Positions 25,204 to 34,270 of a stretch of 64,000 nt of DNA are shown here, piece by piece. The notes beneath the pieces were generated by a model that was not told where the DNA came from, ran no database searches, and was given only the letters and a program-made list of their open reading frames with translations. Position 1 is the stretch's first letter. Every line of letters begins with the position of its first letter. Origin of the DNA: Candidatus Hydrogenedentota bacterium (GTDB lineage Bacteria; Hydrogenedentota; Hydrogenedentia; Hydrogenedentales; CAITNO01); the NCBI GenBank assembly GCA_903893795.1, contig CAITNO010000148.1:62001-126000 (forward strand), given 5' to 3'. The translations under genes and the position numbers were made by a program.

Positions 25204-25614
25204 TCACCTCGTTAGAAACCCGAGGGCCTGCACCTCGATGACATGCCCCCGCTTGTCCGTAACACCAGCCTTCACACGGGCCTCGATTTGGAGGGGGAAT
25301 GCACTGGCATCTCCCCGTGAAATTGGCAGGGCTATGGCCTGACCGGCGGAGTTGATGAGTTCGATACGAAGTTGTCCGGGCGCGTTTGCCTGTGGGGAGT
25401 ATTGGAAGACGGCATCGATGGGGAGCCCCTTCAATTCGGCCAGCGCGCTGACCGCGAGTTCGCGGGCATGCACTTTCGCACCGGTGGCACTGTCCGCCAG
25501 GGCCAGCCCGTCCAGCGCCCCGGCCACGATGACAAGCCCCCCCGTCAGCAAGGCACACGCCACGAGGGCATCCACCAGGGTAAACCCGGACCTGCGGCTG
25601 CGGCCAGTGACCAT
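25204..25614 (-). CDS. prepilin-type protein, GspI/PilV-like
   Basis: It starts at the ATG at 25614 (or GTG at 25620, close to AGGGAAA). The 136-residue product has the signal RRSGFTLVDALVACALLTGG. The +5 residue is Asp where nearly all pilins have Glu, a conservative but unusual change at a position needed for methylation and assembly. The remaining domain, with ARELAVSALAELKGLP, resembles PilV/GspI. It is the first gene of the pilus/secretion operon. Confidence 0.7.
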   Translation of the reverse strand: MVTGRSRRSGFTLVDALVACALLTGGLVIVAGALDGLALADSATGAKVHARELAVSALAELKGLPIDAVFQYSPQANAPGQLRIELINSAGQAIALPISRGDASAFPLQIEARVKAGVTDKRGHVIEVQALGFLTR

Positions 25615-25802
25615 ACGCACTTTCCCTCTGCGCGGCCCTCCAGCACCATTAGCTTGCAGAATCGGACCGCCTGTTCCTCTGGACATCCCTGAGATAAATT
25701 GCACGGTACAGAAACTTCAAAACTGCCTACCGGTGGTAATTATAGCACGGGTCTGTGAAATTTTCAGGACAAATTCTGATCGGGTGGGGGCGACGCCGCG
25801 TA

Positions 25803-26243
25803 TCAGACCGGCGGGAGCTTCTTTGATATGAGGCATATTTCTTCATGAATATGCCAGTCGGCCGCCCGCCAAAACTCCAGTCCGTTCACATTGTCTTTGA
25901 AGACCAGTCCGTGGCACTTCCCAATGCCGTCGGCCCGTAGCACCTCCAGAGCCTCGGTAAGCAACATGGCGCCGACGCCGCGGCGGCGGCAGTCGGGAGA
26001 CACGGCAAGATGGTTTAGATAGCCGCGCCGGCCGTCATGCCCCACCAGAACGGCCCCCACAACCCGGTCGCCGTCCAGCGCCACCCGGCTCATGCCGGGA
26101 TTCCGCAGCAGGTATTTTTCCGTGCCTTCCCTTGAGTCCGCCTCGGTCAGCCCCATGCCCTCACAACCGCACCACAGGGCGTACACGGCCTCGTAATGCT
26201 CCATCGTGAGCACGGTGATGATGATGTCCTGATCTGGCTGCAT
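25803..26243 (-). CDS. GNAT-family N-acetyltransferase
   Basis: The 146-residue protein starts at the ATG at 26243 (AAGGA upstream); the frame to 26297 has no ribosome site. The acetyl-CoA loop is clear: LNHLAVSPDCRRRGVGAMLL (R-R-R-G-V-G, the Q/RxxGxG/A motif). LVFKDNVNGLEFWRAADWH is the usual C-terminal N..A..FY region. It acetylates an amine on an unknown small molecule or protein. It is a single gene between the pilus operon and the DUF5329-like gene. Confidence 0.88.
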   Translation of the reverse strand: MQPDQDIIITVLTMEHYEAVYALWCGCEGMGLTEADSREGTEKYLLRNPGMSRVALDGDRVVGAVLVGHDGRRGYLNHLAVSPDCRRRGVGAMLLTEALEVLRADGIGKCHGLVFKDNVNGLEFWRAADWHIHEEICLISKKLPPV

Positions 26244-26367
26244 GGGAACAATCCTTTCACATAGGGCCTGCTCGAATCTTAGCGGTGCTCCCGGCAATGG
26301 TCAAGTTTTCAACAGCCGCAAGAATGGGGGGAGGATGGGATATGCCTGCGTTTGGTTTGCGCCAGTC

Positions 26368-26901
26368 TCACCGTGACCGATACTCCTGCAAACGCTCCGC
26401 CAGCCAAACCCGCAATTCAGATTTCTTTCCAGCCTTGTCTATGACGTAATAGAGGGCGCCCTCGCTTGTCTTGGCCGCGACGTTGTCAATGAAATCCTCC
26501 GCTGAGGCGAGTTTGCCCCCGAAAAGGACGGCCTTGCCCTTGAGTTTCATTTGAACCCATTCCGCAGCACGTTGCTTGTCTTCATATTCGTAGCGCAATT
26601 CGGGCTGGCCGACACAGTCGAGCAGATGGGCGATCTCGCCGGCCGTCTGCTCATTGGCCGAAAGCGGTTCGGGGATGTTTATCGGCAATTGCCGAACACC
26701 CTTTGCCAGTGCCTGTTCGACCTGCCCCAATCCCTTCGCCATCTGCCCCGTGTGCTCGCGCAGTTCCGCAACCTGTTGTCTTACGTCCACGAGAAGGGAT
26801 AGGAGCAGCCCGGTCACGACGCACAGCAGGAGGAGAAAAACGCAGGTCAGCACCAGCACTGTTTTCTTTAACCGCCGGGTCGCGGGGTCGCTTTGTGTCA
26901 T
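26368..26901 (-). CDS. membrane-anchored DUF5329-like protein
   Basis: The 177-residue protein starts at ATG 26901, with GGAGGG 7 bases upstream. It has one N-terminal membrane helix (TVLVLTCVFLLLLCVVTGLL), then a coiled-coil stretch (QQVAELREHTGQMAKGLGQV). The C-terminal domain resembles DUF5329: EIAHLLDCVGQPELRYEYED, AAEWVQMKLKGK and LASAEDFIDNVAAKTS. DUF5329 proteins are usually secreted; here the domain is tethered through a coiled coil. The function is unknown. It is transcribed divergently from the DUF429 gene. Confidence 0.65.
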   Translation of the reverse strand: MTQSDPATRRLKKTVLVLTCVFLLLLCVVTGLLLSLLVDVRQQVAELREHTGQMAKGLGQVEQALAKGVRQLPINIPEPLSANEQTAGEIAHLLDCVGQPELRYEYEDKQRAAEWVQMKLKGKAVLFGGKLASAEDFIDNVAAKTSEGALYYVIDKAGKKSELRVWLAERLQEYRSR

Positions 26902-27122
26902 GGCCAGTCCCTCCAAAGTGGTCCTTGATTCTTGCTTTTCGGACAATGCCAATTCAACCGGCTCTGGCCGTCTTTCAAAGCTCCGCACGGCACCGAATGA
27001 GGGCAAGTATCTGGGCGACGTTTTTGTGCGGTTGCCAGTAGAGATAACGTGTGACCTTCGCGTCCCTTGCTTTTGCCCCAAATCTGCTATGCTGACCGGG
27101 TTGCACAGAAGGGAACAACTTC

Positions 27123-27827
27123 ATGGACATGGTATGTGGTGTGGACGGATGCCGGGGGGGCTGGGTGGTGGTCACCAGGGACCTCGATTCGGACGAGGTT
27201 TCCTGGCGATTGTGCAGGACTGCCGGCGAAATTGTCCATGGCGAAGTCCTTCCGCGGGTGGTCGCCATTGATATTCCCATCGGTCTGCCGGAAGCGGGAC
27301 CGCGCCAGTGCGATCTTCAAGCGCGGCGCCTGCTGGGGCGCGTGCGCGGGTGCAGTGTCTTTCCCGCGCCCATCCGCCCCGTGCTGGCCGCAGCCAACTA
27401 TAAGGATGCGTGCCAGATATGGTTCGGCGTGGAGGGGAAGAAGATGTCCAAGCAGGGTTTTGCCATCATGCCCAAGATTATTGAGGTTGATGCGCTGCTG
27501 CAGCAGGAAGCTCCTCTCCGCGACATCTTCCGGGAGGTGCATCCGGAGCTGTGCTTCTGCCTTATGGCCGGGCAACAGCCCATCGTGGAGGGAAAGAGGA
27601 CCGATGCCGGCATGAAGATTCGCTACGGACTGCTCGAACCCTCCTTTGGCCGGTGGTTGCCCCACGCCCTTATGGACCGACGAAAGATGCAATGCGAAGA
27701 GGATGATATTCTGGACGCCTTCGCCGCGCTGTGGACGGCGGAACGAATCGCCAAAGGCGTGTCGCAGACGGTCCCAGCCGTGCCTCCACGGGACAGTTTT
27801 GGATTGCGGATGGAGATGGTAACCTGA
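27123..27827 (+). CDS. DUF429 family protein (predicted RNase H-fold nuclease)
   Basis: The 234-residue protein matches DUF429 closely: VCGVDGCRGGWVVVTRD, VVAIDIPIGLPEAGPRQCD, ARRLLGRVRGCSVFPAPIRP and EVHPELCF, plus EEDDILDAFAALWTAER. The conserved Asp residues (GVDG, AIDIP, DDILDA) fit an RNase H-like catalytic centre, but no activity is established for the family. It is cytoplasmic and not obviously linked to its neighbours. The next gene starts 80 bases downstream on the same strand. Confidence 0.85.
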   Translation: MDMVCGVDGCRGGWVVVTRDLDSDEVSWRLCRTAGEIVHGEVLPRVVAIDIPIGLPEAGPRQCDLQARRLLGRVRGCSVFPAPIRPVLAAANYKDACQIWFGVEGKKMSKQGFAIMPKIIEVDALLQQEAPLRDIFREVHPELCFCLMAGQQPIVEGKRTDAGMKIRYGLLEPSFGRWLPHALMDRRKMQCEEDDILDAFAALWTAERIAKGVSQTVPAVPPRDSFGLRMEMVT

Positions 27828-27907
27828 GAACGATGCCCGGCATAATGCCGGTGGGTGTTGAAAGACACTGCAAGGAAACAGGAACAAAGACGGGAGTCCT
27901 CTGCAAG

Positions 27908-30175
27908 ATGAAACTCACGACGCGCACTAGCCTGCTGCTTATGGCAACCGCACTGCTGTCCATCGCCGCCTGCCATTCTGAGGAGGTGGTCCGCATCACA
28001 TCGCTCGACCAATGCAACGTCGTCTGGGACACACCCAGCGGCGATTCATCGGGGTCGATGCCCATCGGCAACGGTGACATTGGCATGAATGTCTGGGTGG
28101 AGGACAATGGCGACGTATTGCTGCTCCTCAGCAAGACGGACAGTTGGGACCAGAACTACGACTTGCTGAAACTCGGGCGGGTCCGCATCACGCTGTCGCC
28201 CTCGCCCTTTGCGAAGGGTGGCGGGTTCCGGCAGGAATTGAAGTTGCGCGAGGGGCAGATCGAAATCACTGGTGGTAACGGGGAAAATGCTGCCGTGTTG
28301 CGTGTCTGGGTGGATGCCAATCGGCCGGTAATCTGCGTGCAGTCCGTAGGGAAATCGCCGTCCGACCTGACCGTGCGGCTGGAACCTTGGCGCACCGAAA
28401 CGCGCCCGCTCACGGACACGGAGTTCAAGTCGAACCGTGACGTGGAGACGGCGGCGTCGGGCACGGTTGCGCCCGACGTGCTGGTGGAGGACGCGCCGGA
28501 TCGTGTCACCTGGTATTACCGCAATGAAAGCTCCGTCTGGCCCGTCGGCATGAAACTCCAGGGCATGGAATCCGTGATGGGCCAGTTTAGCGATCCGCTG
28601 TTGCACCGCACTTTCGGTGCAACCATTCTCGGCGACGGGTTGGTCCGACAAGACCTGAAAACCCTCCGGTCCGGGAAGGCTTCTCAAACCCATGAGGTCT
28701 CCATTGTTCCGCTGACTGCGCAGACTCCCACCATTGAGACGTGGCTGGCGCAATTGGCCGCTTCGACAGCCAAGGTCCGCTCCGTCGATTCAGCCAAGGC
28801 CTGCGCCGAACACGAAGGCTGGTGGCGCGAATTCTGGGACCGGAGCTGGATCCGCATCAGCGGCGACGCCGACGCGGCGACGGTCACGTGCGCCTATGCG
28901 CTGCAGCGCTGGATAAGCGCCTGCGGCGGGCGGGGCGCGGCCCCCATCAAGTTTAACGGTTCCATCTTCACCGTCGAATGGCGCGACAAGGGCGAAGTGA
29001 AATCCGACCCGGATTACCGGCAGTGGGGCAGCGCCTACTGGTGGCAAAACACGCGCCTGCCCTATTGGCCCATGCTCGCCTCGGGCGACTACGACATGAT
29101 GCAGCCCATGTTCAAAATGTACCTTGACTCGCTCGACCTGGCCAGGGCGCGCACCCGCATCTGGTTCAACTGCGACGGTGCGTTCATGGCCGAGACCATG
29201 AACTATTGGGGCATGTACTGCAACATCGACTATGGCTGGAAACGGGACGGGCTCTCCGCCTCGGAAATGGTCAACCCCTACATCCGCTGGATCTGGTCCA
29301 GTGGGCTCGACCTCACCATGATGATGCTCGACTACTATGAGCACACGGGCGATGCGGCATTGCTCAAGGAGAAGCTGGTGCCCTGGGCCGATGCCATGCT
29401 CCGCTACTTCGACACACGCTTCAAGCGGGACGCTGACGGCACACTGCTGCTCGACCCGACCCAGTCGATTGAAACCTACCAGAGCGGCGTGACCAATGAC
29501 ACGCCCAACGTCGCCGGACTCCGCGCCGTGCTGCCGCGCCTGCTGGCGCTGCCCTCGGACAGCATCGATGCCGACACCCGCGCGCGCTGGACAAGGCTGC
29601 TGTCGGAAACGCCCGAACTGCCCAGCGGAGAGCGCAGGGGCAAGCCCGTTACACTGCCCGCCAAGACCTTTCAGGGCCGCGCCAACTGCGAGAACCCCGA
29701 ACTCTACACCCTGTTTCCCTTCCGCCTTTACGGCGTTGCAAAACCCAGCCTGCAACTGGCGCAGGACACCTTCGACGCCCGTGTCGAAAAGGCCTTCAAC
29801 GGTTGGCAGCAGACCGCCATCGAGGCGTCCCTGCTGGGCCGCGCCGACGAGGCGCGCAAGATGCTCGTCACCAATGCCAAGCGCAAACACGACGGCAGCC
29901 GTTTCCCCGCCTTCTGGGGGCCCAACTACGACTGGGTTCCCGACCAGGACCACGGTGGCAACCTGCTCAACACCGTCCAGACCATGCTCATGCAGACTGA
30001 AGGCAAGCAGATCATCCTGTTCCCCGCCTGGCCCAAGGATTGGGATGTTCAGTTCAAACTTCATGCCCCTGCCAACACCACCGTCGAGGGTGTTCTCCGG
30101 GCGGGGAAACTGGAGCATTTGACCGTCACTCCCGCAGAGCGCCGGGAGGATGTAAAGGTGATGGGGGAGGTCTGA
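27908..30175 (+). CDS. DUF5703-type glycoside-hydrolase-like lipoprotein
   Basis: The ATG at 27908 gives a lipoprotein-type signal (LLLMATALLSIAAC, Cys at residue 21); the frame is open further upstream into the DUF429 gene but without support. The 755-residue protein has the N-terminal DUF5703 signature (MPIGNGDIGMNVWVEDNGDV, SKTDSWDQN, LLKLGRVRITLSP). It continues into an (alpha/alpha)6 barrel-like region (WGSAYWWQNTRLPYWPMLAS, MNYWGMYCNIDYGW, DPTQSIETYQSG). This layout is found near GH95/GH65 enzymes. It is probably a cell-surface glycan-degrading enzyme of unknown specificity. Confidence 0.72.
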   Translation: MKLTTRTSLLLMATALLSIAACHSEEVVRITSLDQCNVVWDTPSGDSSGSMPIGNGDIGMNVWVEDNGDVLLLLSKTDSWDQNYDLLKLGRVRITLSPSPFAKGGGFRQELKLREGQIEITGGNGENAAVLRVWVDANRPVICVQSVGKSPSDLTVRLEPWRTETRPLTDTEFKSNRDVETAASGTVAPDVLVEDAPDRVTWYYRNESSVWPVGMKLQGMESVMGQFSDPLLHRTFGATILGDGLVRQDLKTLRSGKASQTHEVSIVPLTAQTPTIETWLAQLAASTAKVRSVDSAKACAEHEGWWREFWDRSWIRISGDADAATVTCAYALQRWISACGGRGAAPIKFNGSIFTVEWRDKGEVKSDPDYRQWGSAYWWQNTRLPYWPMLASGDYDMMQPMFKMYLDSLDLARARTRIWFNCDGAFMAETMNYWGMYCNIDYGWKRDGLSASEMVNPYIRWIWSSGLDLTMMMLDYYEHTGDAALLKEKLVPWADAMLRYFDTRFKRDADGTLLLDPTQSIETYQSGVTNDTPNVAGLRAVLPRLLALPSDSIDADTRARWTRLLSETPELPSGERRGKPVTLPAKTFQGRANCENPELYTLFPFRLYGVAKPSLQLAQDTFDARVEKAFNGWQQTAIEASLLGRADEARKMLVTNAKRKHDGSRFPAFWGPNYDWVPDQDHGGNLLNTVQTMLMQTEGKQIILFPAWPKDWDVQFKLHAPANTTVEGVLRAGKLEHLTVTPAERREDVKVMGEV

Positions 30176-30333
30176 TAGCCCGCTTTCTTGCTGGCGCCAA
30201 AGGAAGTCTTGACAACTTCAATCGATAGTTTGATAATAGACCCAATGGGTGTCTTGAACTTGGAAAGCCGTCCGAGCACTGCCTGACCATTGCTAGTCGG
30301 AACATTGCGCGGGCGGGAGATGGGAGGGTGATC

Positions 30334-32022
30334 ATGGACAAGGAACTTCCGGGGCTGAACGCGGCGACCGCACTGCGCGCCGTCTTCCTTTTCCTTTTCG
30401 CATTGGCATGGTGCCTGTTTGGGGGAGCCGCCACCGATTCGGCGGCTCCCTCAACCCAGATGCTCGACAAATCGGCCTACAACAACCCCAACGGCAACAC
30501 GCACGTGGTGTGTCTGGCCGACGCTTCACAGTCCTATGAACTGTATATCCCCGATTCGGTGACGACGACCGGACCGGCTCCCATCTGCTACGGCTTCGAT
30601 CCGGGCGGGGATGGAAAGGGCACCCTGCTTCTCCTCGCGGCCGCCGCGTCGGCGAACGGCTGGATGCTGGCGGTGTCGAACAATTCGATGAACGGTCCAT
30701 GGACCACCATATTCACGGCGCAGGATGCGGTCATGACCGACACCGAGGCACGCCTCAACCTTTCACCGACACGCCGCTTCGCAGCAGGCCTGTCCGGCGG
30801 CGCGCGCACTTCATTGGCCCTGGCCTTCCGCTATCCCGCGAAAATCTGCGGCACACTGCTGCTGGACGCGGGCTGGCCCGTCAACACCACGCTCACCCCC
30901 AGCACGGACCGGCTTAACGTGTATATCCTCATTGGGACGCAGGACAGCAACTACACCTACGACATTCCGGAGACCCAGGGACAACTGGTCTACAACGGGA
31001 TACGCTGCGTCGTAAAGACCTTCAATGGAGGCCACGTATGGCCCTCCGGCGACATGATTCTGGCGGGTTGCCAATGGCTGAACAAGAACGCGGAAGTTGA
31101 CCCGAACCTCGGCCTGACGCCCGCGGCCTGTCCCGCGCACAGTCTCTACTGTCAGGCACCCTCCGCCCTTGACGCGCAGTGGGGCACCCTGCGCAGCGAC
31201 ACGACCACGGCGCAGTCCGCTTTTGAGAGATTCGACGGGGTCGCGTTGCCCATTGCCACGGTGGATTGGTGGGGCATTTCCGCCCGATACGACAGCGGGT
31301 CGGGTTACTGGCTGCCCTGTGATGCCCCGGCGGACCGCTTCATTGTCAGCTTTCACCCGGACAACGGGGGCACACCCGGCGCCGCCGTTCATGAGGAAAC
31401 CGTGATGCCGGTGCGGGAGGACCTGCCCCTGCTGTACAGCCGGAACTACCCACTCCGCCATTATCATGCCACCTTCTCGGCGCCCGTCACCCTCGCCTCC
31501 GGATGGGTGCGCGTGCAGCAGCTGCGCACGGGGGACCCCTATGTGGTGTGGCTCAATTCCCCCAGCGGCGACGGGCAATGTCTGCTGCATGACGAGACGG
31601 ACAACACATACACCCCCTACGACGAAAATCTGGCCCTGTCGCTGAGGACTGAAGACATTACCGTCGGTATTTCCGCCTCCCAGTGGCTGGGCAGCCCGCC
31701 GCTCACCGTGCAGTTCACCGGGAGCGCGGCCGACAATGTGCTCGGCATAGTCAATTGGCGCTGGGAATTCGGCGACGGCGACATTGTGGAAGGCCGGGAT
31801 GAATCCAGCCCTGTCCATAGCTACGACGCGGAAGGCAGCTACACCGTGACCCTCACGGTGTCCACAGACCTCAGTTCCTCCTCCGTGACAAGGCGCGACT
31901 TTATTGTGGTGACCCAGACACTTCCCCTGGCCTCGCACGGAACGATGGCGTCATTGTGCGCGTTGCTTGCGCTTACTGGCGCGATTGCCGCGCGCAAAAA
32001 GCGCCGCCGTTACTCCTTGTAG
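30334..32022 (+). CDS. secreted alpha/beta-hydrolase (esterase-like) with PKD domain and C-terminal anchor
   Basis: The ATG at 30334 has GGGAGG about 6 bases upstream, better than the GTG at 30328. The 562-residue protein has a signal segment (ALRAVFLFLFALAWCLFGGA). Then comes an alpha/beta-hydrolase domain with nucleophile motif FAAGLSGGARTS (GxSxG) and FNGGHVWPSGD, which offers the catalytic His. A middle beta domain follows, then a PKD domain (NWRWEFGDGD...SPVHSYDAEGSYTVTLTV), and a final hydrophobic helix with a basic tail (MASLCALLALTGAIAARKKR). The tail resembles exosortase-type sorting signals, though the PEP motif is absent. It may deacetylate polysaccharides. Its last 13 bases overlap the convergent zinc-ribbon gene. 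Confidence 0.72.
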   Translation: MDKELPGLNAATALRAVFLFLFALAWCLFGGAATDSAAPSTQMLDKSAYNNPNGNTHVVCLADASQSYELYIPDSVTTTGPAPICYGFDPGGDGKGTLLLLAAAASANGWMLAVSNNSMNGPWTTIFTAQDAVMTDTEARLNLSPTRRFAAGLSGGARTSLALAFRYPAKICGTLLLDAGWPVNTTLTPSTDRLNVYILIGTQDSNYTYDIPETQGQLVYNGIRCVVKTFNGGHVWPSGDMILAGCQWLNKNAEVDPNLGLTPAACPAHSLYCQAPSALDAQWGTLRSDTTTAQSAFERFDGVALPIATVDWWGISARYDSGSGYWLPCDAPADRFIVSFHPDNGGTPGAAVHEETVMPVREDLPLLYSRNYPLRHYHATFSAPVTLASGWVRVQQLRTGDPYVVWLNSPSGDGQCLLHDETDNTYTPYDENLALSLRTEDITVGISASQWLGSPPLTVQFTGSAADNVLGIVNWRWEFGDGDIVEGRDESSPVHSYDAEGSYTVTLTVSTDLSSSSVTRRDFIVVTQTLPLASHGTMASLCALLALTGAIAARKKRRRYSL

Positions 32023-32480
32023 GTCCAGCCGCAACTGGCGCACACGGATTGCCCGGCAGGAATCACCCGGCCGCATTGGAAGCACACGACATCATAGTCC
32101 TCATCGAGTTCTGACATGTCGGGGTCTTCCGTCGCTGCGCATTGTGCTCGGGTATCCGCGGCAGGACATTCTTCCTCCACCTCGATGACAACCGGTCCCG
32201 GCCGCATTCCGTCTTCAATCCCGACGCACTCCGGGTCATAGTCGTCGTCCACTTCGGTCATGATGCAGTCTGGGTCGCTTTTGTCCTTGAACAGGAACCA
32301 GTGAAGCCGGCCGCATTTTGCGCAGACGAACACATCGGCGGTTTCGTTGAGTGAGCCGAGGGTGATCACAGAGGTGAGGGGCGCTGCCAACTGCCATTTT
32401 CGCGGTGTGAAAGCACCGCCGCCACAGTGTGCGCAACGAAGCATCACACCGCTTATGGTCACCCGCTTAAGTTCAGGCAT
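32010..32480 (-). CDS. double zinc-ribbon protein with acidic centre
   Basis: The 156-residue protein starts at ATG 32480 (GGAGGAG 6 bases upstream). It has two Cys-pair ribbons: LRCAHCGGGAF with FVCAKCGRLHW near the N-terminus, and VCFQCGRVIPAG with SVCASCGWTYKE at the C-terminus. An acidic linker joins them (TEVDDDYDPEC, VIEVEEECPA, ELDEDYD). I do not recognise a named family. It follows the AGPS-like gene by 56 bases on the same strand and may be co-transcribed with the lipid genes. Confidence 0.7.
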   Translation of the reverse strand: MPELKRVTISGVMLRCAHCGGGAFTPRKWQLAAPLTSVITLGSLNETADVFVCAKCGRLHWFLFKDKSDPDCIMTEVDDDYDPECVGIEDGMRPGPVVIEVEEECPAADTRAQCAATEDPDMSELDEDYDVVCFQCGRVIPAGQSVCASCGWTYKE

Positions 32481-32536
32481 GCTGGTCTCCTCCATTTGGC
32501 GCGCCGACGGAAAAGGGTTCCGGCGAGTGCTTTGTG

Positions 32537-34168
32537 TCAGAGCAGTTTTCCGGGGTTCATGATTCCCGCGGGGTCCACCCGTGTTTTGACCGCCCGGAGC
32601 ACGTCCATTCCTATCGGCCCTTTTTCCTGGACCATCCAGGGCACATGGTCGGTACCCACGCCATGGTGGTGGCTGATGGTGCCGCCGTGGGCGCTGATGA
32701 TGTCGGTTGCGGCCTTCTTGACGGCCAGCCATTGTCCGACCTCCTGGTCAAGTGCGCGCGGGAAAGCGAAGGTGAAATAGAGGCTTGCGCCGTCGCGGTA
32801 GCAGTGGCTGATGTGCGCCATGACGATGCCGCTGGCGCCTGCCGCGGGGGCGTTTTCGGCCAATGCATCCGCAATGGCCTTGGTCACCCGGTCGTGCAGG
32901 GGCACGATATTGGACCAGCGCGTGGCGGTTTCCAGCGTGTCCACGCCCAGGCCCCGATCCATCATGGGGTCGCGCAGATAGGGGGTGAGGAAGCGCTTTT
33001 CATACCACGCAACACCGGGACCCTCGCCCATGTGAATGCCGCCGTGCCGCTTGATGACGGCGCGGCTCCGTTCGAGCGTGTGGTCCACTTCAGACCGCTC
33101 CCCTTCCACGCCAACGAGCATCACGCAGAACACTGCCGGGGAATCCGCCCCGGCACCGCCTGAGTCGAGCGCGGAATAGAAGAAGGTCTCGCTCAGGTCA
33201 GACAGGCGGATCATGGCCGTGGCCACGCCGGACTGCATCATCTCGCGGGTGGCGTTGACACCGTCCCCAAAAGACGAAAAGAGGTAGGCCCGGTAGTCTT
33301 TCACTTCCGGCACGCGGTGGATCTTGACCACGGCCTCGGTGATGATGCCCAGCACCCCCTCGGAACCGGCAATGATATCCCGGCCCTGGGGTCCGGCCGC
33401 GGAGCCGGGAAATCCCTCGGTCTCCCAGAGACCCCGCGGTGTTGCCATGCGCGCCGAAACAAGCCAGTGCTCCGCCTTGCCATACTTGTTGGACTGATGC
33501 CCCGCGCTGCGCGGCGCTATCCAACCGCCCAACGTCGAGAATTCAAAGGACTGCGGATAGTGGCCGAGTGTGAATCCCCTGGCCTGCAAAGATTCCTCGA
33601 GTTGCGGACCGTAGACGCCCGTCTGAACCCGCGCAACGAGTGCCGTTTCATCAATCTCTAAAATTTGATCCATGCGGGTCATGTCCACCGTGATGACGCC
33701 CTTCTGGCCCTCCAGCAAGAGCGGCGTGACACCGCCCACCACGCTCGACCCGCCTCCGAACGCGGTCAGCGCGATGTTCTCGCGCACGGCGAACTCCACG
33801 ATTCGGAGCACCTCGTCCTCCGACAGGGGATAGACCACGGCATCGGGGGCCGTTTCCAGATGCCCCTCCCGCAGATAGAGCAGGTCGTGATAACTTCGAC
33901 CGCGGGCGTGGTAGGCCCTTTCGTAAGGGTCGGTCATCACGCGGTCCGCGGCCACCACCTCTCTCAGACGGGCCACGCACTCCGTGTTCAGTCGCGACGG
34001 CGGCAGACTTATTTCCGAGAGCGCCTTGGCGGGTGTTGAAGGCAACGCCTCCACCCCCATGGTTCGCGCAATCCATGCCCACACCGCCTCGGCTTTGTCG
34101 CCCAGAAAGTCCGGCGCATCCACCCAACCCCAACCGTTCCAACGCAGTTTCTGACGGTCCAAACTCAT
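32537..34168 (-). CDS. FAD-linked oxidase, alkyldihydroxyacetonephosphate synthase (AGPS)-like
   Basis: The 543-residue protein (ATG 34168, GGAAGGG upstream) has the VAO/PCMH FAD fold: TAFGGGSSVVGGVTP and GSEGVLGIITEAVVKI. Several stretches match alkyl-DHAP synthase specifically: GHYPQSFEFSTLGGWIAPRS, AGHQSNKYG, YRDGASLYFTFAF and the three-His ISHHHGVGTDHVPWM. AGPS swaps the acyl chain of 1-acyl-DHAP for a fatty alcohol, forming the ether bond, with FAD as a structural/catalytic cofactor. The gene lies 102 bases after a GlpD-lipid kinase fusion, which supports a lipid role. A glycolate-oxidase-type dehydrogenase is the alternative. Confidence 0.78.
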   Translation of the reverse strand: MSLDRQKLRWNGWGWVDAPDFLGDKAEAVWAWIARTMGVEALPSTPAKALSEISLPPSRLNTECVARLREVVAADRVMTDPYERAYHARGRSYHDLLYLREGHLETAPDAVVYPLSEDEVLRIVEFAVRENIALTAFGGGSSVVGGVTPLLLEGQKGVITVDMTRMDQILEIDETALVARVQTGVYGPQLEESLQARGFTLGHYPQSFEFSTLGGWIAPRSAGHQSNKYGKAEHWLVSARMATPRGLWETEGFPGSAAGPQGRDIIAGSEGVLGIITEAVVKIHRVPEVKDYRAYLFSSFGDGVNATREMMQSGVATAMIRLSDLSETFFYSALDSGGAGADSPAVFCVMLVGVEGERSEVDHTLERSRAVIKRHGGIHMGEGPGVAWYEKRFLTPYLRDPMMDRGLGVDTLETATRWSNIVPLHDRVTKAIADALAENAPAAGASGIVMAHISHCYRDGASLYFTFAFPRALDQEVGQWLAVKKAATDIISAHGGTISHHHGVGTDHVPWMVQEKGPIGMDVLRAVKTRVDPAGIMNPGKLL

Positions 34169-34270
34169 GATATCACGCCCTTCCTGTCTTGGTGACGCCG
34201 AATCTCTCGCTGGCCAGTTTAACTTGGGAGCGCACTTGCCGGCAAAGAAGCGCGGCACCCTGTTCGTATG

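Noticed and set aside
28790..30118. 442-residue minus-strand open frame
   Set aside because: Antisense to the DUF5703-type glycosidase; low-complexity composition and no start signals.
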